Of a DNA stretch of 64,000 nt, positions 52,803-61,823 are shown one piece after another. The translations under genes and the position numbers were made by a program. Below the pieces are notes generated by a model that saw nothing but the letters and a program-made list of their open reading frames with translations, was not told the DNA's origin and made no database searches. The first letter of the stretch is position 1; each line of letters begins with the position of its first letter. This stretch comes from Emticicia soli (lineage in GTDB: Bacteria > Bacteroidota > Bacteroidia > Cytophagales > Spirosomataceae). Location: assembly GCF_037860775.1 (NCBI RefSeq), contig NZ_JBBEWC010000006.1:1-64000 (forward strand), written 5' to 3'.

Positions 52803-53660
52803 ATGAACATCGGGGTTGACTTGGGAGGTACAAAAATTAAAGCAGGAGTTGAGCTAAACGGCTCAGTTATTAAGCAGGAAACTATTTTGCTGAAACAGAA
52901 AGATTCTCTTTCATCTACACTACAACAATTAATCGATTTAATAAAGCCGCTAATGTCTTATTCTGTGAGCAGTATCGGCATTGGCGTTCCATCGGTTGTT
53001 GACATTGAAAAAGGCATTGTGTATGACGTGGCAAATATTCCGTCGTGGAAAAAAGTAGATTTGAAAGATATTCTGCAAGAAGAATTCAATGTTCCGGTAT
53101 TTGTGAACAACGATGTAAACTGCTTTGCCTTGGGCGAATGTCGGTTCGGAGTAGCTAAAGAATATCGCTCGGTAGTGGGCGTAACTACGGGCACAGGCTT
53201 GGGCTCGGGTATTGTTATTGACAACGAACTTTATACAGGTGCTAATTGCGGTGCCGGAGAAATAGGCTTATTGCCGTATCTTGATAAAAACTTTGAGTAT
53301 TATGCCAGCAACAATTTCTTTGAAGCTGTGCATGGAATTACGGCGCTTGAAGCCAACATGGCTGCTGCGGCAGGCGACACACACGCCATTGGTTTATGGG
53401 AGAAATTCGGTATTCATCTGGGCGCAACGCTCAAAGCCGTGATGTATGTATATGACCCCGAAGCCATAGTATTAGGTGGCTCGCTGGCTAAAGCTTATCA
53501 GTTTTTTGAAGAAGGGATGTATCAGGAATTAAAAGATTTCTCGTTTCCGCAATCATTAAAAAGTGTAAAGATTTTACAATCTACCGACGAAAACATTGCC
53601 TTACTTGGCGCAGCGGCTTTGATTCCGCAAGAATTAAAAAATTATGCGCTAAAAGACTAA
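52803..53660 (+). CDS. ROK-family sugar kinase
   Basis: A 285-residue member of the ROK family. The ATP-binding start MNIGVDLGGTKIKAG, the FVNNDVNC sugar-binding asparagine/aspartate segment, the GTGLGSGIVID loop and the ALGG-type VLGGSLAKA segment are all present. The zinc-site region after GAGEIG, usually rich in cysteine (CxCGxxGC), lacks those cysteines here (LLPYLDKNFEYYAS), an unusual but not unique feature. Likely phosphorylates glucose or an amino sugar. It is followed after 105 bp by the MFS transporter gene. Confidence 0.88.
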   Translation: MNIGVDLGGTKIKAGVELNGSVIKQETILLKQKDSLSSTLQQLIDLIKPLMSYSVSSIGIGVPSVVDIEKGIVYDVANIPSWKKVDLKDILQEEFNVPVFVNNDVNCFALGECRFGVAKEYRSVVGVTTGTGLGSGIVIDNELYTGANCGAGEIGLLPYLDKNFEYYASNNFFEAVHGITALEANMAAAAGDTHAIGLWEKFGIHLGATLKAVMYVYDPEAIVLGGSLAKAYQFFEEGMYQELKDFSFPQSLKSVKILQSTDENIALLGAAALIPQELKNYALKD

Positions 53661-53765
53661 GGCGTACTTATAAACTTGGTTTCAGGCAGCTTCATCGCAT
53701 TGGTTTTTGATTTTAATCACAAATGCTTTACCTTTAAAAACCTTAACCGAACAAAACACCACTCT

Positions 53766-55019
53766 ATGAAAAGTAATACATTTATTGTTATTCTTATTCT
53801 GTTTATATTCTTTGTTATTTCTTTCCTGAGTAATATTCTCGGGCCAATTATCCCTGATATTTCCAATAGTTTCGACCTAAGCCTTGGCTGGGCGGGTTTC
53901 TTGCCTTTTGCCTTCTTTGTGTCTTATGCAGTAGCATCTATTCCGGCGGGTATTCTGGTTGAGAAATACCGTGAGAAACGTGTGTTGCTTTGGGCGTTTA
54001 TGCTGGCATTTGTGGGAGCTTTGCTCTTTGCACTTATGCCTACGTTTACAATTGCGTTGGTTTCTTTGTTTATTATTGGTTTAGGCATGGCAATGTTGCA
54101 AGTGGTGATAAATCCTTTGCTAAGAGTAGCAGGAGGCGAACCAAACTTTGCTTTCAACTCGGTGATGGGACAATTGTTTTTTGGCGGAGCGTCGTTCCTT
54201 AGCCCAATGCTTTATAGCTATTTTGTACTGAATGTACACAGTAACCCTGAGCCAAACTTTATTATTTCGACCCTCAATAATCTGGTACCTGCCGATTTGA
54301 AATGGGTATCGGTTTACTGGACATTTGCTATTATTGCCATTCTGATGGTTGTGATTATATGGTTTGTGCGCTTTCCGGAAGTAGTACTGAAAGACGATGA
54401 AAAAATAGATACAGGCAAAGCCTTTAAGGAATTGTTGGCTAATAAATATGTGTGGTTGTTTTTCTTGGGAATTTTCTCTTATGTTGGTACCGAGCAAGGC
54501 ATAGCCAATTGGACTTCGAAATTTCTGCAAATATACCATAATGTAGACCCTACAACTTTGGGGGCATCGGTTATATCGTACTTCTGGGGTTTGCTTACTA
54601 TCGGTTGTTTTTTAGGCTTGGTTTTGTTGAAATTCTTCGATAGCCGCAAGGTCTTGATTATGTTTAGTTTAGGAGCGATTGTGTCGCTGTTAGCAGGTTT
54701 ATTCGGCCCGCTTAATGTAGCTTTAATTGCCTTCCCAGCTGCCGGATTTTTTGCCTCTGTTATGTGGTCGATAACAGTATCATTAGCGCTTAATTCTGTG
54801 CCGTATCATCATGGCACACTTTCGGGCATTTTGTGTACAGGTATCGCAGGCGGCGCAGTTGTGCCATTAATTATCGGTGGCCTCGGCGATTTATTCGAAC
54901 TACGCTATGCCATGTTGTTTTTGTTGCTTACCTTGGGCTATATATTAAGCATTGGTATTTGGGCCAAGCCTTTGGTAAACAATGCCACCGTAAATAGCTG
55001 GAAGGATTTGTTGAAATAG
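53766..55019 (+). CDS. FucP/GlcP-type sugar MFS transporter
   Basis: A 417-residue polytopic protein with 12 predicted helices. The opening LSNILGPIIPDISNSFDLS and the loop FVSYAVASIPAGILVEKYREKRV fit the sugar:H+ symporter group found in Bacteroidota. I chose the start at 53766 (MKSNTF), where the first helix begins; an upstream in-frame ATG adds about 30 soluble residues. It lies between the ROK kinase and the AraC regulator and probably imports their sugar. Confidence 0.88.
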   Translation: MKSNTFIVILILFIFFVISFLSNILGPIIPDISNSFDLSLGWAGFLPFAFFVSYAVASIPAGILVEKYREKRVLLWAFMLAFVGALLFALMPTFTIALVSLFIIGLGMAMLQVVINPLLRVAGGEPNFAFNSVMGQLFFGGASFLSPMLYSYFVLNVHSNPEPNFIISTLNNLVPADLKWVSVYWTFAIIAILMVVIIWFVRFPEVVLKDDEKIDTGKAFKELLANKYVWLFFLGIFSYVGTEQGIANWTSKFLQIYHNVDPTTLGASVISYFWGLLTIGCFLGLVLLKFFDSRKVLIMFSLGAIVSLLAGLFGPLNVALIAFPAAGFFASVMWSITVSLALNSVPYHHGTLSGILCTGIAGGAVVPLIIGGLGDLFELRYAMLFLLLTLGYILSIGIWAKPLVNNATVNSWKDLLK

Positions 55020-55051
55020 CAGAGGGCAGAGGGATAAGGGCATGGGGTGTC

Positions 55052-55179
55052 CGTAGAGACGACATGTTGGCGTCTCCATTGGCCTTAGAACACTTTAAAA
55101 TTATATTTAAGGAATAAAACCAATAGATAAATTTCTGGTTTAGACAGACCCTTGGAGACGCCAGCATGTCGTCTCTACG
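55052..55179. repeat. Inverted pair of GTAGAGACGACATG..GGCGTCTCC palindromes
   Basis: A 26-base unit at 55052-55077 is nearly the reverse complement (one mismatch) of 55154-55179, and each unit contains its own small stem (GTAGAGACG / CGTCTC). It resembles a REP doublet (REPIN). The 50131-50165 element has the same GTAGAGA start. It sits between the MFS and AraC genes. Confidence 0.75.
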
Positions 55180-55282
55180 AATCGGTCTGATTTATTTTAG
55201 GAATATATATTTTTAAGCCCTGCGAGCCAGAAAATAATACAAAATCAATTATATCTTTATAGCGGGAGCGAAATTTGGTGAT

Positions 55283-56446
55283 ATGTATAAGATTATTCTT
55301 TTGATTGACTTTGCCGAAGAGTATAGTAAGGCATTATTGAAAGGCATTGCTAAATACTCGAAAGAGCACGGCCCCTGGATTTTCTGCAGGATGCCTCTCT
55401 TTCAGCGTGAAACCATTGGTATGGAGGGTATCCTTGAGTGGGCACAAGAATGGGGTGCCGATGGTATCATTGGGCAGTTGTACAACGACCCTGCCGTTGA
55501 GAAATTTGTAGAGGCGGGCATACCTGTTATTGCACAAGACTTTAAAGAGCGTTTCAGAGATATTCCGAATATTACCGGAGCACACAAAGAAGCCGGAGAA
55601 ATGGGTGCCGAGTATTTTTTGCGCAAAGGCTTTAAAAACTTTGCTTTTTATGGTTTCCGAGACATTGTGTGGTCGAGAGAGCGTGCCGAGGGTTTTGAAG
55701 AGCGTATTAGCAAAGCAGGATATAAAGTACATTATTTTGAGCACGTAATGGCTCGCTCCACAGAGATTTGGTACTACAAACCAAGCTCATTGAGCCAATG
55801 GCTGAAATCGCTCCCGAAGCCCATTGCCCTAATGGCCTGCGACGATAACCAAGGGCAACACATTACAGAAGCTTGCCGACATTCAAACATACGTATTCCT
55901 GAAGAAGTAGCAGTTTTGGGGGTTGATAATGATGAGATGATTTGTGAGTTTTCAGACCCTCCGCTATCGAGTATCGGGCAAGATGCTGAAAAAGGTGGTT
56001 ATGATGCGGCCAAACTGCTCGAACACATGATTAAGAACGGGAGTTCGAACTATTACGATATTATCGTAAAACCTACACAGGTTGTTACCCGCCAATCGAC
56101 GGATATTTATGCTACCAACGACGATTACATTGCCGCTTCACTAAAATATATTCACCAGAATATTGATAAGAATCTACAAGTAGATGATGTTGTAAAACAA
56201 GTGCCACTCTCACGCCGTGCGCTTGAAAAACGCTTTCAGTACATCACAGGTTTACCTATCTACAAATACATTTTCAATCTTCGCATCGAAAAACTCACGC
56301 AAAAGCTTCGTGAAACCGACATGACTGTATTCGAAATTGCTTTGGATATGGGCCTCACAGACAGCAAAAACATAGCTCGCCAATTCAGACAAGTTAAAGG
56401 CTGCACACCTATTGAGTATCGGAATAGGTATTTGGCGGGAAAATAA
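55283..56446 (+). CDS. XylR-type AraC transcriptional regulator
   Basis: A 387-residue regulator. Residues 1 to about 270 form a periplasmic-binding-protein-like sensor (VLGVDNDEMICEFSDPPLSSI is the LacI/XylR-type segment), and the C-terminal domain is an AraC double helix-turn-helix (VDDVVKQVPLSRRALEKRF, then IALDMGLTDSKNIARQFRQ). It resembles E. coli XylR in layout. Being between the sugar transporter and the hydrolase genes, it probably controls them in response to a sugar. Confidence 0.9.
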   Translation: MYKIILLIDFAEEYSKALLKGIAKYSKEHGPWIFCRMPLFQRETIGMEGILEWAQEWGADGIIGQLYNDPAVEKFVEAGIPVIAQDFKERFRDIPNITGAHKEAGEMGAEYFLRKGFKNFAFYGFRDIVWSRERAEGFEERISKAGYKVHYFEHVMARSTEIWYYKPSSLSQWLKSLPKPIALMACDDNQGQHITEACRHSNIRIPEEVAVLGVDNDEMICEFSDPPLSSIGQDAEKGGYDAAKLLEHMIKNGSSNYYDIIVKPTQVVTRQSTDIYATNDDYIAASLKYIHQNIDKNLQVDDVVKQVPLSRRALEKRFQYITGLPIYKYIFNLRIEKLTQKLRETDMTVFEIALDMGLTDSKNIARQFRQVKGCTPIEYRNRYLAGK

Positions 56447-56450
56447 AGAA

Positions 56451-56645
56451 TTTAGTGAATGAGTGATTGAGTGATTTATGTGGAGAATTTAGTGAATTAG
56501 CGATTGAGCGAGTTAGTGATTACTATATTGATTCTGACTTACTCAATTTTACAAATCAAGCATTTGATAATCAAAATTGAATAAGTCAGAGCCTCTAAAT
56601 CAATATCACAATCACTAAATCACTAATTCACTAATTCACTAAATT
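56451..56645. repeat. AGTGATT/AATCACT repeat block with central hairpin
   Basis: Short related words (TTTAGTGAATGAGTGATT at the left, AATCACTAAATCACTAATTC at the right) form a loose inverted repeat across the 200-bp space between converging genes. At the centre, TCTGACTTACTCAATTTT (56533-56550) pairs with AAAATTGAATAAGTCAGA (56573-56590), 17 of 18 positions. It would make a long hairpin and may act as a bidirectional transcript end. Confidence 0.7.
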
Positions 56646-56647
56646 TC

Positions 56648-58996
56648 TTACCTCTTCAAAAGCCAAACATCAGAAACCTTTGAGTGTTTGCGCCAGTTCA
56701 GGTGTGATTCTTCCGGCTCGTCGAAAGTAACGATAATTTTACCGTCCTGACTTGCGTTTAAAGGCACAATCCACTCCTTGAAAGTCTCGTTTTCTCGGTT
56801 GTATAAAATCGGGATCAATCGCTTGCCATCTACACGCAAAAGTGCCTCACCCATACCAGCTACTCTGATAATATAACGGGCATCAGACTCCAGATTATCA
56901 TAAACCAGTTCAGGGTTATTCTGGAATGTCTGGGTCGATAATCTGGCACGGCTAAAGCCATTATCCCACCAGGCAATATCAGTAGCATCGTCAACGATAG
57001 TTCTTACTCTCGGGCCTTTGCTGGTGCTTGATACATCGTCATAAAAACTCCCTGCACCCGGATTCTCCCACGTGCTTATCACATTCAGCCTTGCCAATAC
57101 TTTGGCATTGCTATCGGCTATCATAGGTTTTAGCTTCTTAAACTCATCTTCAAGCCACCAACGATTATTGAGCGGATAATCTACAAAATCGAGCAAACAG
57201 CCTCTTTCATAACCTTTGGCCTGGTGTTTAGGCACACTCGTTTGCAAGCCAATAGAATTGTAAAGTGTCTGGCACAATTGCTCTATCCGTTTTCTTAAAT
57301 CGTAAGCAATTGGTGCTTTTTCGGCTTTCTCTAGTACTCCCCAAGCCGATGCCATTGCTTTATCGGCACCTAATTGTGGTGCTTTTGCTAATACAATATT
57401 GGCTTGTTTTTCAAGGTCTTGTTCGTAGATTAAACGTCGACGGGTGTAAGTGTCATAATACGCTCTTAAAAGCAGAATCTGCCAACGCCAGTTTTCTGTC
57501 AGTTGAGGCGTAGCTGCGGCTTCCATGCCTTTCCAGAAAGCAAAGGTAGCTTCTACCCCACCGTTTTGCGCCAATGGGCCTTTCCAGTTATTTTCAAGGG
57601 CGGCAATGCCATCGGCTATATTATCAGCCAGATTTTTGCCGAAGAAGAAGTTGCCGTAATCGACCAATATTTCTCTTACATCGGTTTGTGTATCCCAAGC
57701 CCGCATACTCCAGATTACCTTGTTAATGTCATCATGACAACCGTCTGAATAAGAAACAAAACCATCGGTAAATGCAGCGTAAGTTTTATGAATAGCTGCA
57801 AACTCATAAGGGCGAGGGTTACACGCCTCACGACCAATAGTTAAAGCATAGGCTTGGTCCCACTGACGAACCGGAAATTCGCAACGTACATTATGTGTCA
57901 AGTCAGGATATTCACGGTGCTGATAGTTTTTTGGCAATCTGAAACGGGTTTCGGCCATCGGCGGGCTACTCGGGCCAGACACTACACCCTGCAACCATGT
58001 AGGCTTATTGTCTTTCAGATACTGATAGAAATAATCTATCTGCTCTACACTGAAACCCTGCAACGAAAGCCATATTTTGCCATTTGGGTGATATTTTACC
58101 AATCGCTCATGCAAGTCTTTCAAGAACGGCAATACCTCTCTTGGGTGATTATCGCCCGGGTCGCCGCCCGGTACAAAAATATGGTCAAGGCGTGGGCATC
58201 TTTTATACAGGTCTTCGTGTAGTTTTAGCTCGGCATCACGTTTGGCTTTGTCGTGTAATTCAAAAGTTACGGGTGTCCATACCCAATAATCCTGGTCATA
58301 TGCCTGGCATATTTCACTAAGTTTTACATTCATTTCACGAGCCGGAATCTTGAAATGCGGACTCGGATTTTCGTCTTCATGAAACGGGATTCCCTCTACT
58401 GCATTCGAACCAAAAATTGCCAGTTCTCTTATGTATTGTTCAAATTGCGCTACCGTCCAGGCATCATACGAGTTTGCCGTATGACGATACCCCAATTGAT
58501 GCCCCCTGATAGGGTATGCAGGCGATGCCGCTACATTTGTTTTTTGCTCTAGCTGAATACTCTTTGGGCTTAAACCAGCTTTGCGCAAAACCCAGCCTGC
58601 TCCAAACAATACGCCTCTGGCGTCGGCACCGATTACCCACAAAATGCCGCCTTTATCTGTCAGTTCTGATACAACTCTGTAACCTTCGGCTTTAAATTCT
58701 TCGCTGTTTTTATCGGCACTCACCGGAATAGTTTTTCCGCCTAAATCTTTATCACTCGATAAAACAAGTGCAATGGTAAATTCATTGCTTTTAAGCTGGC
58801 CACTAACCAGTTTCAAAGCAATAGATGTACGTTTCTGAATCTCTTCCGTCAGCATCCTAACGGTAGTTTCTTTTACCGGCGACGGAATAGTATTTGAAGC
58901 AATGATATTGGCACTTTTCATGCTGATAGGCTGCCCTACTGCCGCAAAAAAGCCCAGTATTAACAAACAAGTTAGGTGAATAGATTTTGTGCGCAT
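56648..58996 (-). CDS. Secreted glycoside hydrolase-like protein, family unassigned
   Basis: A 782-residue protein with a signal peptide (LTCLLILGFFAAVG). The N-terminal ~150 residues have the GH20b/GH67-like alpha/beta fold that precedes many TIM-barrel glycosidases (ALVLSSDKDLGGK, VIGADARGVLFGAG), followed by a barrel-like region (GYRHTANSYDAWT, GSNAVEGIPFHEDENP, FVPGGDPGDNHP) and a C-terminal beta sandwich. Two acidic clusters (PFHEDENP and GGDPGDNH) could hold the catalytic residues, but I cannot assign a GH family. It lies just downstream of the GH2 gene (5 bp) and is probably cotranscribed with it. Confidence 0.6.
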   Translation of the reverse strand: MRTKSIHLTCLLILGFFAAVGQPISMKSANIIASNTIPSPVKETTVRMLTEEIQKRTSIALKLVSGQLKSNEFTIALVLSSDKDLGGKTIPVSADKNSEEFKAEGYRVVSELTDKGGILWVIGADARGVLFGAGWVLRKAGLSPKSIQLEQKTNVAASPAYPIRGHQLGYRHTANSYDAWTVAQFEQYIRELAIFGSNAVEGIPFHEDENPSPHFKIPAREMNVKLSEICQAYDQDYWVWTPVTFELHDKAKRDAELKLHEDLYKRCPRLDHIFVPGGDPGDNHPREVLPFLKDLHERLVKYHPNGKIWLSLQGFSVEQIDYFYQYLKDNKPTWLQGVVSGPSSPPMAETRFRLPKNYQHREYPDLTHNVRCEFPVRQWDQAYALTIGREACNPRPYEFAAIHKTYAAFTDGFVSYSDGCHDDINKVIWSMRAWDTQTDVREILVDYGNFFFGKNLADNIADGIAALENNWKGPLAQNGGVEATFAFWKGMEAAATPQLTENWRWQILLLRAYYDTYTRRRLIYEQDLEKQANIVLAKAPQLGADKAMASAWGVLEKAEKAPIAYDLRKRIEQLCQTLYNSIGLQTSVPKHQAKGYERGCLLDFVDYPLNNRWWLEDEFKKLKPMIADSNAKVLARLNVISTWENPGAGSFYDDVSSTSKGPRVRTIVDDATDIAWWDNGFSRARLSTQTFQNNPELVYDNLESDARYIIRVAGMGEALLRVDGKRLIPILYNRENETFKEWIVPLNASQDGKIIVTFDEPEESHLNWRKHSKVSDVWLLKR

Positions 58997-59001
58997 TTTG
59001 T

Positions 59002-61674
59002 TTATAGAGACATAGGTTTAGATAGATTATAACCTTGCAACCTTACAGCAGGCGTGCCACCTTTCAGGTCTTTTTTATAATATTTTACCGTAATAGTCTT
59101 ACTTTCTTTTGGCGGAATAGATACGTAATTATCAGACCAGAATACCGGAGTAACGGCTTCGCTATTCGGCCCGTCGGCCAATTCAGCCTCCACAAAGAAT
59201 GCTAGTTTGTCTGATGTATTGGTTAGTTTTACCGTTAGCTCAAATTCGCCTTTAGCCAGTTCTTTTACACTCTTCTCGGCTTTTACATCTGCTTTTGCCA
59301 AGGTATTTAAGCCGCTGAAATCGGCATATTGTTTTTGTGGCGTATAGAACCAGAAATACTTCGACCAATCAAGCTGGTCTTTTTGTGTAGCCAGCCAGTA
59401 AAAATTATCAGCAATGGGTTTGTTATCGGCGCTTACCAATTTCAGGTCTAAGAAGTAAACCTCGTTTTTACCTTGTAACTCAGGTACGCTCAGCCATTTT
59501 TTATGTGTATTTTCGCCCAGTTCCAATGTCTCTGTTTTTTCGAATACCAGTTTTGAGTCTTTATCAAAAAGCCTTACTTGAGCTTTTACACCTGCTAAAG
59601 CCTGACGGGTATCGTTGCTCACATGCACAGTGTGGTCGTGGTAATTATAAATAATATTTATAGGCTGAGACGCTTTTTTGGTACCATAATAAGCACCCGT
59701 AGGCATCAGGTAATAATCATACAACTGCCAATAGAACTCAGGCCAGGGCGAGTTAAGCATCCATTGCACTACCCCCGTTGCCACAGGGCGATTGATAACA
59801 AAAGACTCAAACATTGGTCTGATGGCTTCGTAGTTCATCACCTGCGATTTAAACGCCAGTTCTTCCAGATTCTTAGATTCGCCATATTTCTTATTCATGG
59901 CCTTGAGGTACACCCCTATTGTGTTGAAATCTTTACGGCCCGAGTGGTAATTCCACATCTTGTTATCGGCAGGCCATAAATCAGCAGCAGGAATCATTTT
60001 TTTGATGCTGCCAATCGGTGGAATCTGTGGCCCTGGCCCTGTTTCACTATTAAAACCAAAGGCACCGCCTAGTTTTTTATCTTCAAACCAATACACAGGC
60101 GGTACATATTCATACGGCCCATTCATTTTCATACCCGATTTTCCGCTAATGGTACTCGTAAAGTCACCAGATGAAACCAAAAACGGACGAGTAGGGTCAT
60201 ATTGTTTTAAAGTAGCATTATAACGTGCTTCAAGCGATGGCTTAGGCATGGCATCGCTTCCGCCTGCCCATGTAAAAATACTTGGGTGGTTACGCAGCCA
60301 CTTAACCTGGTCTCTTAAATAATTTGATAGCAAGGTTTCTTCGTCAGGCGTTAGTTTTACAGCATATAAATCTACACCTTCGTTAATCGGCAGGTTTTCG
60401 TCGCCCGGTTTCATTTTCAATTCCATGCCTAGGTAATCAGGCCACTCCCATTGGCAGCTCCAACCTACCATCAATAAGATTCCGTTTTCATCGCATAAAT
60501 CATATATATGATGGTTATTGCCCCAAACACCCTCAAATCTTAGTGAGTTAAGGTTCATTTCTTTCACATAGCGAATCTGAGCGGCATCTTTTTCGGGCAT
60601 ATATCTTAAAAACAAATCATCAACCCACCCTGCACTCTTAATTAATACCTCACGGCCATTTACTTTATATACTCTCACTCCTTTATCGTTCAAATAAGTT
60701 TCTATCTTTCTGATACCGAATTTTGTGCTTTGTTTATCAAGTAGGTTCTGATTTTCACGTACCTCCAAATTCAACGTATATAGCTCAGGGTCGCCCAAGC
60801 CATTTGGCCACCATAATTTAGGATTCTGTATCAACAACTCTTTGGTATCGGCAGGTGTAAACTTCACTTCTTTGTGCTCATGTGGTGCCAAAGTAAAGCT
60901 TTTCTTAAATTCAAGCTCGCCGATATATCCGATTACTTCTACCGTTTTTTGTTCGCTGCTATGGTTGCTTAGTTCGGTGCTTACCGTTAGCGACGCTTTT
61001 GACAGGTCTTTAGGGTCAAGGTCAGGTGCTACAAAAGTGGCGTTCATCGATACCTTACCCGAGCGTTTCAGTCTGATGTCTCGGTAAATACCCATGTAGT
61101 GGTCGGGTGGTGTTGGCGCCCAATCCACAAAACCCATGTAGAAATCTCTTACTTTTGGCGGAAATACTTCTACCAACAAAATATTTTCGCCACTTTTGGC
61201 TGCATTGGTAATATCTAAGGCAAACTGGCGGAATGCTCCAAAAAGGGTATCCTGCGATGCTACCTGCACACCATTAAGCCAGAAATTAGCCCGATAGTTT
61301 ACGCCATCAACTAGCAAAGCCAGTTGTTCTTCTTTGGTATCTAAATCATCTAATTGAAAAGTATTACGGAACCACCAGTTATCTTCAAATGGCGCACGAG
61401 GAATGCTCTCAAGGTTTTTGCCCATAAAAGGGTCTTTGTAAACACCTGCTTCTACCAGTGCACCCAATACAGTAGTTGGCACGGTGGCTTTTACCCATTT
61501 ATCAGGGTTAATAAGTTGTGTTGAGATTGTTTTGGCATCGGTATTTGTCTCTTTAGTAGAGGCAATGGTCCAGTTATCGCTTAGGGTACGTTCTTCTACT
61601 TTTACTTTTGGACCGCAACTAAGCAAGGAAACAAAACCTAGCAGTCCTACCAGTAAACTCCATCTTTTATTCAT
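59002..61674 (-). CDS. GH2 family exo-beta-glucosaminidase/mannosidase-like lipoprotein
   Basis: A ~890-residue lipoprotein (lipobox LLSC) with the usual GH2 order: sugar-binding domain (FEDNWWFRNTFQLDD), Ig-like domain, catalytic barrel (RFEGVWGNNHHIYDLCDENG) and C-terminal beta domains. The acid/base carboxylate appears in TWAGGSDAMPKP (about residue 471), an SD instead of the common NE, and the nucleophile in FNSETGPG (about 543). This matches the exo-beta-D-glucosaminidase (CsxA) subgroup. I chose the start at 61674 (MNKRWSLL) because the signal peptide begins there. Its likely substrate is chitosan-type or related oligosaccharides. Confidence 0.85.
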   Translation of the reverse strand: MNKRWSLLVGLLGFVSLLSCGPKVKVEERTLSDNWTIASTKETNTDAKTISTQLINPDKWVKATVPTTVLGALVEAGVYKDPFMGKNLESIPRAPFEDNWWFRNTFQLDDLDTKEEQLALLVDGVNYRANFWLNGVQVASQDTLFGAFRQFALDITNAAKSGENILLVEVFPPKVRDFYMGFVDWAPTPPDHYMGIYRDIRLKRSGKVSMNATFVAPDLDPKDLSKASLTVSTELSNHSSEQKTVEVIGYIGELEFKKSFTLAPHEHKEVKFTPADTKELLIQNPKLWWPNGLGDPELYTLNLEVRENQNLLDKQSTKFGIRKIETYLNDKGVRVYKVNGREVLIKSAGWVDDLFLRYMPEKDAAQIRYVKEMNLNSLRFEGVWGNNHHIYDLCDENGILLMVGWSCQWEWPDYLGMELKMKPGDENLPINEGVDLYAVKLTPDEETLLSNYLRDQVKWLRNHPSIFTWAGGSDAMPKPSLEARYNATLKQYDPTRPFLVSSGDFTSTISGKSGMKMNGPYEYVPPVYWFEDKKLGGAFGFNSETGPGPQIPPIGSIKKMIPAADLWPADNKMWNYHSGRKDFNTIGVYLKAMNKKYGESKNLEELAFKSQVMNYEAIRPMFESFVINRPVATGVVQWMLNSPWPEFYWQLYDYYLMPTGAYYGTKKASQPINIIYNYHDHTVHVSNDTRQALAGVKAQVRLFDKDSKLVFEKTETLELGENTHKKWLSVPELQGKNEVYFLDLKLVSADNKPIADNFYWLATQKDQLDWSKYFWFYTPQKQYADFSGLNTLAKADVKAEKSVKELAKGEFELTVKLTNTSDKLAFFVEAELADGPNSEAVTPVFWSDNYVSIPPKESKTITVKYYKKDLKGGTPAVRLQGYNLSKPMSL

Positions 61675-61823
61675 ATCTGTTTGTGCTTGATTTATTGTTC
61701 TTGTAATACTTGTAAAAATATATTTCGGACTATTACCATGCAAAATATCTGTTGTTAAATAGCCTTTTTATGAATGCCTGAAGTAATAGTAAAAAACCTC
61801 GTTTTACCTTATTACCTGAACAC

